Positions 15,750 through 24,215 of a stretch of 64,000 nt of DNA are shown here, piece after piece. Origin of the DNA: CAYRWR01 sp964537555 (GTDB lineage: Bacteria > Spirochaetota > Brevinematia > Brevinematales > CAYRWR01). Numbering within the stretch: the stretch's first letter is position 1; every line of letters starts with the position of its first letter. Below the pieces are notes generated by a model that saw nothing but the letters and a program-made list of their open reading frames with translations, had not been told where the DNA came from and did no database searches. Both the position numbers and the translations under genes were made by a program. The DNA lies in assembly GCA_964537555.1 (NCBI GenBank), contig CAZIAD010000001.1, forward strand, positions 1-64,000. Direction: 5' to 3'.

Positions 15750-16805
15750 ATGAAAAAATTAGTGGTATTGTTGTCCCTGGGACTGATGTTGTTTGTTTCA
15801 GCCTGTGGCGGAGAAAAAGAACTGGTGATCAAGATACCTCTCGTGACCTGGGGTGGCTATGCAGCCCTGTTTGCTGCCAATGGCGGTGCCCAGCCCAGCA
15901 CAAATTCACTGTTTTATAAATATGGAAAGTTTAAAGTAGAACTGGTACAGGAAGAAAACCCTGCCAACCAGCTCCAGGGATTTGCCAAGGGTAGCTACCA
16001 GATCATCTGGTCTACTATGGACATGCTGCCCCTGCACTATGACTCTCTGAGTAAGGATACCCGGACCGTACCCCAGGTCCTGGGCCTGTTTGACTTTTCA
16101 GCCGGGGGTGACGGTATCATCGTACGGGGAGACATCAAGTCTGCGGCTGACATGAAAGGAAAGAAGATCGTCACTGCCCAGTATACCCCCTCACACTACT
16201 TTATCATGTGGTACCTGGACCAGGCCGGACTCACTGAAAAAGACGTAAACATGATCTACGTATCCGACGCCATCCTGGCCAAAGATACCTACATCAATGA
16301 TAAAGACATATCGGTCTGTGTGACCTGGTCACCCTTTATCTATGACATTACCGATCCCACCAAAGACACCTATGTGTCAGGCTCCAAGCTGCTCACCACT
16401 ACCGCTCCCGGCAATGACTCCTATGGACTCATCGCTGATGTCTACCTGGCCCGCAAGGACCTGGTGCAGGAGCATCCTGAAGTGATCGATGCCTTTGCCC
16501 GGGCCATGATCGAAGGTTATGACATCTTTATGAGGGACCAGGATGCGGTAGCCGAGATGATCGCCGGCTTCTTCGGCCTCAAAGGCGGAGCAGAAGAGGT
16601 CAAGCTGATGTTCGGCGATGTCACTATAGGTGGAAAAAAAGAAAACCTGCAGTTCTTTGATGCTAAAAATAAATTTTCAGCATACAATATTTTCAATATC
16701 TCTACTGAACTGTATAAGAAGAACGGTGCGGTACTGCCGGCAGACTTTGCGGTAGACCCTAATTCTGTGATCTACAACCGGCCTATCATCACAGCTGCTC
16801 AATAA
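15750..16805 (+). CDS. ABC importer substrate-binding lipoprotein (NitT/TauT-like)
   Basis: A 351-residue lipoprotein, lipobox VSAC with Cys19. The mature protein is a periplasmic binding protein of the SsuA/NMT1-like type: IPLVTWGGYAALFAAN near residue 30, LVQEENPANQLQGFAKG near residue 70, IIWSTMDMLPLHYDSL near residue 88, and the hinge region GGDGIIVRGDIKSAADMKGK near residue 125. It is a close paralogue of the next gene, with whole phrases shared. The ligand is unknown; the sulfonate/nitrate/thiamine-precursor family is too broad to choose. RBS GGAGG. First gene of the five-gene unit. Confidence 0.85.
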   Translation: MKKLVVLLSLGLMLFVSACGGEKELVIKIPLVTWGGYAALFAANGGAQPSTNSLFYKYGKFKVELVQEENPANQLQGFAKGSYQIIWSTMDMLPLHYDSLSKDTRTVPQVLGLFDFSAGGDGIIVRGDIKSAADMKGKKIVTAQYTPSHYFIMWYLDQAGLTEKDVNMIYVSDAILAKDTYINDKDISVCVTWSPFIYDITDPTKDTYVSGSKLLTTTAPGNDSYGLIADVYLARKDLVQEHPEVIDAFARAMIEGYDIFMRDQDAVAEMIAGFFGLKGGAEEVKLMFGDVTIGGKKENLQFFDAKNKFSAYNIFNISTELYKKNGAVLPADFAVDPNSVIYNRPIITAAQ

Positions 16806-16822
16806 GACTAAGGGAGTATTAA

Positions 16823-18478
16823 ATGTCTAAAAAACTAATCGGGATCATTATCCTGGCTGCCATCATCATCGTAGGGGTGGTAGTGTATATATCTCAGTCC
16901 AAAGGCAGTGGCGGCGGATTCAGCGGCCAGTATCAGGCCAAGCCTACCCCTGCCAGTATCACCGGTGTATCCGGATACAATATCTCTACCGTCAAGATAG
17001 ACGGTAAAGACATACCTCTGATCAAAGTACCCCTGGTGACCTGGGGAGGTTATGCCGCCCTGTTTGCCGCCAATAAAGGGATCAAACCCAATAAAAACTC
17101 TCTGTTCTATAAGAACGGAGGATTTGTAGTAGAGCTGGTGCAGGAGGAAAATCCTATCACCCAGCTCCAGGAATATGCCAAGGGTAACTACCCCATCATC
17201 TGGTCAACTATGGACATGCTGCCCCTGATGTATGACGTACTCAAGCAGGATAAACGGGTCATTCCCCAGGTGTTCGGTATATTTGACTGGTCCTTCGGGG
17301 GAGATGGAATTATCGTAAGAGGTAATATCAAGACCCCTAAAGACCTCAAAGGCAAGCGTATCGTGACTGCGGGGCATACCCCTTCCCACTACTTCCTGCT
17401 GTGGCTGCTGGCCCAGTCTGACATACAGCCCGCTGATGTACAGATCGTATATGTGGATGACGCGATCCAGGCCAAAGATGCCTTTATCAAAGACAAGAAC
17501 ATCGATGCCTGTGTGACCTGGTCACCCTTTATCTATGACATCACCGACCCCAAGAACCGCTCCTACGTGGACGGGTCCCGCCTGCTCATCACCTCCAAGG
17601 ATGCCAACCAGCTTATCGCTGACTGTTACCTGACCCGCCTGGACTTTGCCAAGGAACATCCTGAGATGGTAGAAGCCTTTTCCAAATCCATGATGGAGGG
17701 ATTCCAGGAGTATACTGCCAATCCCGGTCCGGTGTACCAGTGGATCGCCGACCTGTTTAAGCTGCCCGGAGGAGCCAGTGATGCCAAGCTCATGATCGGA
17801 GATGTACATATTGCTAATTTCCCCGAGAACCTCATGTTCTTTGATATCAGTAATCCTATCAGCGCCTACAAGGTATTCTTCCTGTCCCACGAGTATTACA
17901 AGATGATAGGCAGTCTGCCCCAGGACTCCAGCTATGATGCAGAGACGGTGATCAACAGCTCCTTCCTGCAGAAGTTTAAGTCCCAGAACCTGTTTGCCTC
18001 CCAGCAGAATACCATCAAGAACTCCTTTAACCGCCAGAGCAGCTTTAACATCGCTGACCTGGAGTCTAAAAAAGTAGTGCTGGCCCAGGACATCGAGATC
18101 TACTTCGACGCCCAGAGTGTGGACTTTGACTTTACTTCCAGCCGTGAAGAGATCGCCAATAACAAGAAGCTGCTGTCCAAAGTAGCCCAGCAGATGGACG
18201 TACTGGGTACCACCATCGTAAAGCTGGTAGGGCACCTGGACACCACCAAGGTAGCTGATTTTAAAGCCATGGGCGCTCAGGCCTTTATCGAAGCTTCCGC
18301 CCAGGCCAAGCTCATCTCCAAGAGAAGAGCCGAGTTTATCAAGACCATACTGGTAGAGAAGTACGGCTGTGACCCTCAGCGTATCATCACCGAGGGTAAG
18401 GGCTGGGACCAGCCTATAGACAGCACTGACCAGACCAAAAACCGCAGGGTGGAAGTACGCTTCCTGTCCTTTGAATAA
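16823..18478 (+). CDS. Substrate-binding protein fused to OmpA-type peptidoglycan-binding domain
   Basis: A 551-residue fusion. Residues 5-25 form an uncleaved-looking membrane anchor (LIGIIILAAIIIVGVVVYI), followed by a Gly-rich linker. Residues 60-380 form a binding protein paralogous to the upstream lipoprotein (VPLVTWGGYAALFAAN, IIWSTMDMLPLMYD). Residues 420-551 form an OmpA C-terminal domain: YFDAQSVDFDFTS, VKLVGHLDTT, LISKRRAEFIKTIL, RIITEGKGWDQP and KNRRVEVRF. The OmpA fold binds diaminopimelate of peptidoglycan, so this binding protein spans from the inner membrane to the cell wall. A fixed, wall-linked binding protein beside a free lipoprotein one is unusual for ABC importers. Confidence 0.9.
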   Translation: MSKKLIGIIILAAIIIVGVVVYISQSKGSGGGFSGQYQAKPTPASITGVSGYNISTVKIDGKDIPLIKVPLVTWGGYAALFAANKGIKPNKNSLFYKNGGFVVELVQEENPITQLQEYAKGNYPIIWSTMDMLPLMYDVLKQDKRVIPQVFGIFDWSFGGDGIIVRGNIKTPKDLKGKRIVTAGHTPSHYFLLWLLAQSDIQPADVQIVYVDDAIQAKDAFIKDKNIDACVTWSPFIYDITDPKNRSYVDGSRLLITSKDANQLIADCYLTRLDFAKEHPEMVEAFSKSMMEGFQEYTANPGPVYQWIADLFKLPGGASDAKLMIGDVHIANFPENLMFFDISNPISAYKVFFLSHEYYKMIGSLPQDSSYDAETVINSSFLQKFKSQNLFASQQNTIKNSFNRQSSFNIADLESKKVVLAQDIEIYFDAQSVDFDFTSSREEIANNKKLLSKVAQQMDVLGTTIVKLVGHLDTTKVADFKAMGAQAFIEASAQAKLISKRRAEFIKTILVEKYGCDPQRIITEGKGWDQPIDSTDQTKNRRVEVRFLSFE

Positions 18479-18490
18479 CAGGGCTGGTCT

Positions 18491-19339
18491 ATGAATCCTA
18501 AGAAAAAGATATGGATACGTAAAGAGATCGACCCCTGGCAGAAGATTCTGCTGGGGGCGGTTTTTGTAGTCTCATTTTTAATACTGTGGTTTATCCTCAC
18601 CACTGCCCCCACGGTGGAGCAGCGCATCATCTCCCGTAATGTACTGCCTAACCCTGTGGATATAGTCAAGGCCTTTCCTCAGCTCATTATAGGCACACCG
18701 GAAGCCTTTGTGTGGAAAAAATCCCTGTTTTATGCGATCTGGCTCAGTCTGAGCCGGGAACTGCTGGCCTTTACAGTAGTGTGCGGCCTTTCTATACCGC
18801 TGGGGATCTTTATGAGCACCAGCCATAAGGTCCGTTCTTTCTTTAATCCCATGCTCATTGTCGGGACGTTTATCCCCATTGCCGCCCTGATCCCTCTGAC
18901 TCAGGCTATTTTCGGGATCGATGAACTTCAAAAAGTGGTGTTCCTGGCCCTGGGTATGTTCTTTGTCCTGCTGGCCCTGGTCATTAAAGAGATGGATGAA
19001 GTGGAAGGTACCCTGCTCAATACCGCCTACACCCTGGGGTTCACCCAGTTACAGACGGTATTTCGGGTGATCTTTCCCACCGCCCTGCCCCGTATCTGGA
19101 AGCACCTCAGTGCGGTATTCGGCCTGGGATGGGGCTATATTATCTTTGCCGAAATGATCAATACGGGAGGGGGTGACCAGGTCAATGGTATAGGCTGGCT
19201 CTTTATAGCCCGGCAGCGCCGTTTCCAGGTAGCCGATATGTATGCCATATTTATCGTGATCATTCTGTTCGCCTTCCTTTTTTCCTGGTTATTCCAGCTC
19301 AGTGCCCGCATCCTGTTTAAACACGAAAGGGAGAATTAA
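18491..19339 (+). CDS. ABC transporter permease (SsuC/TauC-like)
   Basis: A 282-residue inner-membrane protein with about six helices of the BPD_transp_1 type. The EAA-like cytoplasmic loop is EGTLLNTAYTLGFTQLQTVF near residue 175, followed by RVIFPTALPRIWKHLS. This loop contacts the ATPase. The N-terminal cytoplasmic stretch contains IDPWQKI. It begins 12 bp after the binding-protein fusion and stops one base before the ATPase start, so the three are translated together. It is closest in style to sulfonate/taurine-type permeases. Confidence 0.9.
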   Translation: MNPKKKIWIRKEIDPWQKILLGAVFVVSFLILWFILTTAPTVEQRIISRNVLPNPVDIVKAFPQLIIGTPEAFVWKKSLFYAIWLSLSRELLAFTVVCGLSIPLGIFMSTSHKVRSFFNPMLIVGTFIPIAALIPLTQAIFGIDELQKVVFLALGMFFVLLALVIKEMDEVEGTLLNTAYTLGFTQLQTVFRVIFPTALPRIWKHLSAVFGLGWGYIIFAEMINTGGGDQVNGIGWLFIARQRRFQVADMYAIFIVIILFAFLFSWLFQLSARILFKHEREN

Positions 19340-20233
19340 ATGAAAACACCAGAAACATTGATAAATATCCCTCCACAGGTAGACCCCGATGTCTTTAAAA
19401 AACTTAAAGAGTATGAAGCGAGCCGCAAACAGGAAGTACTCCGGCCCGTACCGGTTCTGGAAGCCATCCACGCGGTAAAAAGTTTTGGTTCCAACCTGGT
19501 CATTCCCGATCTGGATTTCAGGATCGATGACATCCAGGACAAGTCTGAGATCATTTCAGTGATAGGCCCCTCGGGATGTGGAAAGTCCACTATTCTCAAA
19601 CTCATAGCCGGACTGCTGGAACCTACCGACGGGGAAATACGGGTGTTTGGGAAAAAAGTGACCGGGCCCGGCATGGACCGGGGTATGATCTTCCAGAAAT
19701 ATTCCTCCTTTCCATTTCTCACTGTCCTGGACAATGTAGCCTATCCCCTCATCCATATAAAGAAAATGAACCGCAGTGATGCTCTGGACATAGCCCGGGA
19801 ATGGGTCATAAAGATGTACCTCAATGGCGCAGAGGACAAGTATCCCTATCAGCTCTCGGGCGGTATGCAGCAGAGAGTGGCCATAGCCCGTACCCTGGCC
19901 ATGAATGCCAAGATCGTGCTCATGGATGAACCTTTTGGAGCCCTGGACCGTAAAATCCGCTGGGAAATGCAGGATCTGATCGCTGAGCTGGCTTTTATCA
20001 AACCCACGACAGAATTTACCATACTCATAGTCACTCATGATATTCCTGAGGCCATCTATCTGGGTGACCGGATTTGGACTATATTTAACGGGGATATATA
20101 TAAAAGTGACCATGTAGAGCGTCCCATAGAACCGGCCCGGGTCGCCCAGAGCCGCAAGGAATTTCAGGATATGGTGTCCCACTTTAATGAGCTAATAGAT
20201 AAGCTGGCCCTCAACAGCCCGGAATCAGAATAG
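19340..20233 (+). CDS. ABC transporter ATP-binding protein (SsuB/TauB-like)
   Basis: A 297-residue ATPase with all motifs intact: Walker A GPSGCGKST near residue 77, Q-loop MIFQKYSSFPFLTVLDN, signature LSGGMQQRVAIARTLA near residue 172, Walker B IVLMDEPFGALD, and H-loop IVTHD. A non-canonical N-terminal extension of about 40 residues precedes the ABC domain. It partners the permease just upstream; its ATG follows the permease stop codon directly. Confidence 0.93.
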   Translation: MKTPETLINIPPQVDPDVFKKLKEYEASRKQEVLRPVPVLEAIHAVKSFGSNLVIPDLDFRIDDIQDKSEIISVIGPSGCGKSTILKLIAGLLEPTDGEIRVFGKKVTGPGMDRGMIFQKYSSFPFLTVLDNVAYPLIHIKKMNRSDALDIAREWVIKMYLNGAEDKYPYQLSGGMQQRVAIARTLAMNAKIVLMDEPFGALDRKIRWEMQDLIAELAFIKPTTEFTILIVTHDIPEAIYLGDRIWTIFNGDIYKSDHVERPIEPARVAQSRKEFQDMVSHFNELIDKLALNSPESE

Positions 20234-20261
20234 AATTTAAAAGAGTATTCAGGAGAATAAC

Positions 20262-21101
20262 ATGGCAAATAGTTCAAAGAAAAGTAATCCTATTGCTATT
20301 ATAATCACCGCCGTCATATTTATCATCACCATCAGGATCATACGAAATGCGGATAATCCCAAAACTAAGGATAATGTCAGTAGCCCCCGCTCCAAAGGCT
20401 ATGAGATCACGTTTGGAGAAAACTTTAAAAAAGGCCTGGCCTCTCAGGATGACCTAGGCATATCTATCATAGTAGGAGTGGATACTTCCGGATCCATGGG
20501 TGAGACAGCCCGGGGAGACAATGCCCCTAAATACCGTATAGCCTCCCAGTCCATGTCCGAGATAGTAGGCTTTCTGGAGAGTATCTATAACACTCAGTTT
20601 AAAAAAGAAAACCTCAAGTTAAAACTGGGAATACTGAAATTCAGCTCCAGTGTGGATGTTTTGTACGATCTCACCGAGATGGATATGGAAAAATTTAAGG
20701 ACCTGAAACGCATAGTAGGCAATCCCAATACTTTCTCACCCGATGGAGGTACTGCCATCGGAGATACTATGGAAAAAGGGATAGAGATGCTGTCCCAGTC
20801 CGGTACTATCTTCCGCAGCCTCATCGTTATCACTGACGGAGAGAATACCCAGGGGGTAGATCCGGCTAAAGTCATGAAAGCTATGGTGGAAAACCGGAAT
20901 AATAAAAATACGGAAGATTATCCCGTACTCACCTCTACCATACTGACCAGTTTTGTAGGCTTTGATATCAATGCCAGTGTCTTCCAGAACCTGAATGATC
21001 TGGGGGCCCGGGTCACTTCCGCCCAGAACCGTGAGCAGCTGAACCAGTCTCTGCGCACTATCTTTGTAGCTGACATCACCAAGCTGGAGTCTGGAAAGTA
21101 G
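20262..21101 (+). CDS. Membrane-anchored von Willebrand factor A domain protein
   Basis: A 279-residue protein with one N-terminal helix (IAIIITAVIFIITIRII) and a vWA domain outside. The MIDAS metal site is complete: GVDTSGSMGETA (D-x-S-x-S) near residue 70, GGTAIGDTMEKG near residue 165, and VITDGENTQG near residue 190. vWA domains bind protein ligands through a metal ion. Last gene of the ABC operon; AGGAG before the start. Together with XpaC it recalls bacterial vWA/XpaC/TelA gene groups, but no TelA is here. A role in assembly or regulation of the importer is inferred. Confidence 0.88.
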   Translation: MANSSKKSNPIAIIITAVIFIITIRIIRNADNPKTKDNVSSPRSKGYEITFGENFKKGLASQDDLGISIIVGVDTSGSMGETARGDNAPKYRIASQSMSEIVGFLESIYNTQFKKENLKLKLGILKFSSSVDVLYDLTEMDMEKFKDLKRIVGNPNTFSPDGGTAIGDTMEKGIEMLSQSGTIFRSLIVITDGENTQGVDPAKVMKAMVENRNNKNTEDYPVLTSTILTSFVGFDINASVFQNLNDLGARVTSAQNREQLNQSLRTIFVADITKLESGK

Positions 21102-21119
21102 GATTAATAAAAAACCAGA

Positions 21120-21150
21120 AAGGGCTGTCTTATTGGCAGCCCTTTTTTTA
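21120..21150. terminator. Bidirectional terminator between the vWA and LRR genes
   Basis: Stem AAGGGCTG / CAGCCCTT with a 9-nt loop. It has T-runs on both strands (TTTTTTTA on plus, CTGGTTTTTTAT on minus) between two convergent genes. Confidence 0.85.
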
Positions 21151-22374
21151 TTTAATTGATATATTATTTATCTTTATCCATTCATCGACAGATCTGTCAT
21201 CGATTTTGGTATTGCTATCCTTCAGGGCCTTATAGGTTTTCCTGGAAATCGATACGACCGGATTCCCTTTGAGCCATAACTTTTTGAGATCTCTCTGATT
21301 TTCCAGGCCTTCTATATGAGAGATTCTGTTTTTTTCCAGGTCCAGTTCTTTAAGTCTGACCAGAGTACTGAGGCCTTCTATCTTCTCAATGTGGTTACCA
21401 TGCAGGATCAGGACCTCCAGTTCAGTCAGATTTTCCAGATTTTCTATTCTGCTGATCTGATTATCATAGATCTTGAGTAAGTTCAGTTTTTTCAGATTTT
21501 CCAGGCCTTCTATCCTGGTATATCGGCTCTGTGACAGCTTGAGCTCACGAAGATTGACGAGCTTATCCAGATTCTCAATTTTAGAAATAGGGTTTTCAGC
21601 TACATAGAGTTTTTTAAGGGTGACCAGCTTATCCAGATTTTCCAGCCGGGAGATCCGGTTACTGGTTATGTTGAGATAAGTCAGTTGAGGCAGCTCATCC
21701 AGATTTTCTATTTTGCTGATCTGATTAAGATACAGAGAAAGGGTCTTTAGCTTTTTTAAGGCACTGACATTTTCTATCTTAGTGATACGGTTGTTATCCA
21801 GATTAATATATTTCAGATTTTTCAGAGAAGAGATATGGTCTATCTTCCCGATCTTATTCAGATAGATCTCAATATGCTCCAGTGAGGTGAGATCTTCCAG
21901 GCCCTGCAGACTCTGTATCTGATTATTATCCAGGAGTATCTTTTTTAGATGCTGTAGTTTGCTTAAACCTTCTATCTTCATTATCTTACAGCCATTCAGG
22001 GTAAGGGTACTGAGCTCAGTCAATGGATCCAGATTTTCGATCCTGGTGATGGGATTTCCGCCCAGATACAGATTTTGCAATCCGCGCAAGCTGTCCAGGT
22101 TCTCTATTTTACTGATCTGATTTTCACCCAGATACAGATCTCTCAGCATAGTAAGGCTGGACAGATTTTCTATCCGAGTAATACGGTTTTTAGATAAATA
22201 CAAAGATCTCAAGGCGTGAAATTCATCCAGGCCTTCGATCTTAGTGATTGCTTTGGACTGGAGACGCAGGATCGAGGTATCTGCAGGCCATTGCCTGCCC
22301 ATAAATTCTATAGTATTACTAAAAGAAAAGGTGCTGCATAATAAAAGAATGCTGATCACAAGTGTTTTTTTCAT
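21148..22374 (-). CDS. Exported SDS22-type leucine-rich-repeat protein
   Basis: A 408-residue protein. The start at 22374 (MKKTLVISILLLCSTFSFS) gives a clean signal peptide; 72 nt of upstream open frame are discarded. About 16 LRRs of 22 residues follow, from residue 35 to 385. Each is close to L-x-x-L-x-L-x-x-N-x-I-x-x-I-E-N-L, for example LRDLYLGENQISKIENLDSL. The I-E-N-L / I-E-G-L form is the SDS22-like subclass. A short C-terminal cap ends in DRSVDEWIKI. LRR proteins bind other proteins; the partner is unknown. The near-identical repeats suggest recent repeat expansion. The signal peptide has a Cys but no good lipobox, so a periplasmic or secreted form is likely. Confidence 0.88.
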   Translation of the reverse strand: MKKTLVISILLLCSTFSFSNTIEFMGRQWPADTSILRLQSKAITKIEGLDEFHALRSLYLSKNRITRIENLSSLTMLRDLYLGENQISKIENLDSLRGLQNLYLGGNPITRIENLDPLTELSTLTLNGCKIMKIEGLSKLQHLKKILLDNNQIQSLQGLEDLTSLEHIEIYLNKIGKIDHISSLKNLKYINLDNNRITKIENVSALKKLKTLSLYLNQISKIENLDELPQLTYLNITSNRISRLENLDKLVTLKKLYVAENPISKIENLDKLVNLRELKLSQSRYTRIEGLENLKKLNLLKIYDNQISRIENLENLTELEVLILHGNHIEKIEGLSTLVRLKELDLEKNRISHIEGLENQRDLKKLWLKGNPVVSISRKTYKALKDSNTKIDDRSVDEWIKINNISIK

Positions 22375-22447
22375 GTATTTGCGCCTCTTAGCTAAATTTT
22401 CATCTATTTTAGCCTGAAATCCCGTAAAAAGCGAAATTCCATACAAA

Positions 22448-22475
22448 AAGACCCGCCTTTAAAAAGACGGGACTT
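22448..22475 (-). terminator. Terminator of fabI
   Basis: Stem AAGACCCGCC / GACGGGACTT (one mismatch and one G-T pair) with an 8-nt loop. On the minus strand a TTTTTG tract follows. Confidence 0.7.
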
Positions 22476-22498
22476 TTACTTATCTACATGAATGTTCT

Positions 22499-23293
22499 TT
22501 ATCTCTCGAATTCCCTGATCTCCCCGGCGCAGATACTGGCTCCCCCGTCCACATAGAGGACCTGGCCGGTGATCTTTTTGGAATACTGTCCCAGGAGGTA
22601 GACCACCGCATTGGCTACTTCCTGCTTGTCAGCCTGGGTGTCCCAGGGCAGAGGGCTGATAGCCTGCCACATATCAGTGAGGCCGCCGAATCCGGGGATC
22701 TTGGATGCAGCTTTGGTGTGGAGAGGGCCGGCTGATACGGCATTGATACGCACCAGGTCTTTACCATGACGTCGGGCCAGGCCCCGTACCACCGCTTCCA
22801 GGGCGGCTTTATTGACACTCATCCAGTTGTAATAGGGATAGGCCCTCTGGGAGTCAAAACTCATGGCTACCACGGCTCCGCCCTCTTTCATATTAGGCTG
22901 GGCATAGCGGGTCACCGGAGCCAGGGAGGCTGCGGATATGTAGTAACCCAGCTTGAGGTCATCTACGGCATCAGTATGGAACTCCTCACCGAGGCAGGTC
23001 TGGGGATTGGCAAAGGCTATAGAGTGCACTACCCCCTTGATTGGCCCCAGTTCCTCAAACAGTTTTTTTATTTCTTCTGTTATGGTGATATCACAGTAGC
23101 GAATATCCAGGCTGTCCCTTTCATCCTTACTCAGTGCTTTACTGCGGTCAAAAAATATAGTTTTCATACGTTCATTTTGTACAGTATAGATCACTTTTCC
23201 ACCCATGGCTTCTATAGTTTTGCCGGTCCAATAGGCTATGGAATCACTATCCAGCAGCCCCATCACTACATAAGTCTCGCCTTTTTCGATCAT
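22499..23293 (-). CDS. fabI: Enoyl-[acyl-carrier-protein] reductase (NADH)
   Basis: A 264-residue SDR-family enzyme, final step of each fatty-acid elongation round. The N-terminal nucleotide region is VVMGLLDSDSIAYWTGKTIE, a FabI-type variant of the glycine-rich loop. VVHSIAFANPQTCLGEEF near residue 88 and the catalytic Y-x6-K in YYNWMSVNKAALEAVVRGLA near residue 155 are typical of FabI, as is RINAVSAGPLHTKAAS. The C-terminus is TGQVLYVDGGASICA. Single gene with its own terminator. Triclosan-type inhibitors act on this family; susceptibility cannot be told from sequence. Confidence 0.93.
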   Translation of the reverse strand: MIEKGETYVVMGLLDSDSIAYWTGKTIEAMGGKVIYTVQNERMKTIFFDRSKALSKDERDSLDIRYCDITITEEIKKLFEELGPIKGVVHSIAFANPQTCLGEEFHTDAVDDLKLGYYISAASLAPVTRYAQPNMKEGGAVVAMSFDSQRAYPYYNWMSVNKAALEAVVRGLARRHGKDLVRINAVSAGPLHTKAASKIPGFGGLTDMWQAISPLPWDTQADKQEVANAVVYLLGQYSKKITGQVLYVDGGASICAGEIREFER

Positions 23294-23516
23294 GATTTTC
23301 TCCTCTTCACTAATTCTTACTTTGTTAGTATGAATTATACAATGAGACGGAAGAAAAAGCTAAAAAACTAATATAATGAAAGGCACAAATACCTCAAATT
23401 ATTTCAAAGTACTTTAAAAACCGGGGTTTTGGATGTATCTTATAGTATCTTGATATTTTCTGGCTATTTTAACAGGCTCTGAATAAAATAAATGATTCAA
23501 TATAGGAGGATTCTTT

Positions 23517-24143
23517 ATGATTAAGAAATATGTAATAGCACTGTCTGCACTGGTATTGGCCGGCTCGATACTATCCTGTAACCAGCCCAAGGCGGATATG
23601 AAACCTGAAGCTATAGTCCTGTTAAGAAGCCCTGACCCGGCACCCAAGTGGGTTACAGATGAAAACTATAAAGTTATGCGAAAAAACGGGGTTAAACAGA
23701 TCTTTTTTATTATTGAGACCATCCGGCCTACCCTGGAGAAGGCCAAACAGGAGGCGGATATCAACAAAAATGCCTATGTGGCCAACATGATACAGCAGTT
23801 TACCTCTACTGAGATGGTAAAAGCCCTGGAGGGAATGCTCAATGAAACTGAAGACGCCGATGTCTACTTCTCCCAGATCAGTGCCTCTATTTCCCGCAAT
23901 GTCAACACCGGTGGTATTATGCCTGCCGGAGAATATTATGAAAAGCTGTCCGAAGCAAAGGGAACGACCAATATCATCAGTTACCGCTATAACCTGAGAG
24001 TCTCCCTGGATTATGACACACTGCAGCAGAGAATACTGAATGCTACTCAGCTCGAAGAAGCAAAGATAAAGGCCAAACTTAAAGACCCTGAGATGGATAT
24101 AAACGGAAAACTGAAAAAACAACTGGAGCAGATCGGAGAATAA
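23517..24143 (+). CDS. Lipoprotein of unknown family, LPP20-like plan
   Basis: A 208-residue lipoprotein, lipobox ILSC with Cys21, RBS AGGAGG. The mature part has PKWVTDENYKVMRKNGVKQI near residue 43, then a long helix rich in Ala, Lys and Glu (RPTLEKAKQEADINKNAYVA), then alternating strand and helix, ending in YRYNLRVSLDYDTLQQRIL. This order (short strands, an A/K/E-rich helix, a periplasmic sheet) is that of LPP20-like lipoproteins, but I do not recognise a precise family. No operon partner. The function is unknown. Confidence 0.7.
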   Translation: MIKKYVIALSALVLAGSILSCNQPKADMKPEAIVLLRSPDPAPKWVTDENYKVMRKNGVKQIFFIIETIRPTLEKAKQEADINKNAYVANMIQQFTSTEMVKALEGMLNETEDADVYFSQISASISRNVNTGGIMPAGEYYEKLSEAKGTTNIISYRYNLRVSLDYDTLQQRILNATQLEEAKIKAKLKDPEMDINGKLKKQLEQIGE

Positions 24144-24169
24144 TTTTAATGAAGCAATATCAATAAGAA

Positions 24170-24196
24170 AAACCCGTCTCCAGAGGAGACGGGTTT
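24170..24196. terminator. Bidirectional terminator (lipoprotein / ilvC)
   Basis: Perfect 12-bp stem AAACCCGTCTCC / GGAGACGGGTTT with an AGA loop, between convergent genes; A/T-rich on both sides. Confidence 0.88.
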
Positions 24197-24215
24197 GATT
24201 TTGCAATAATAGAGC

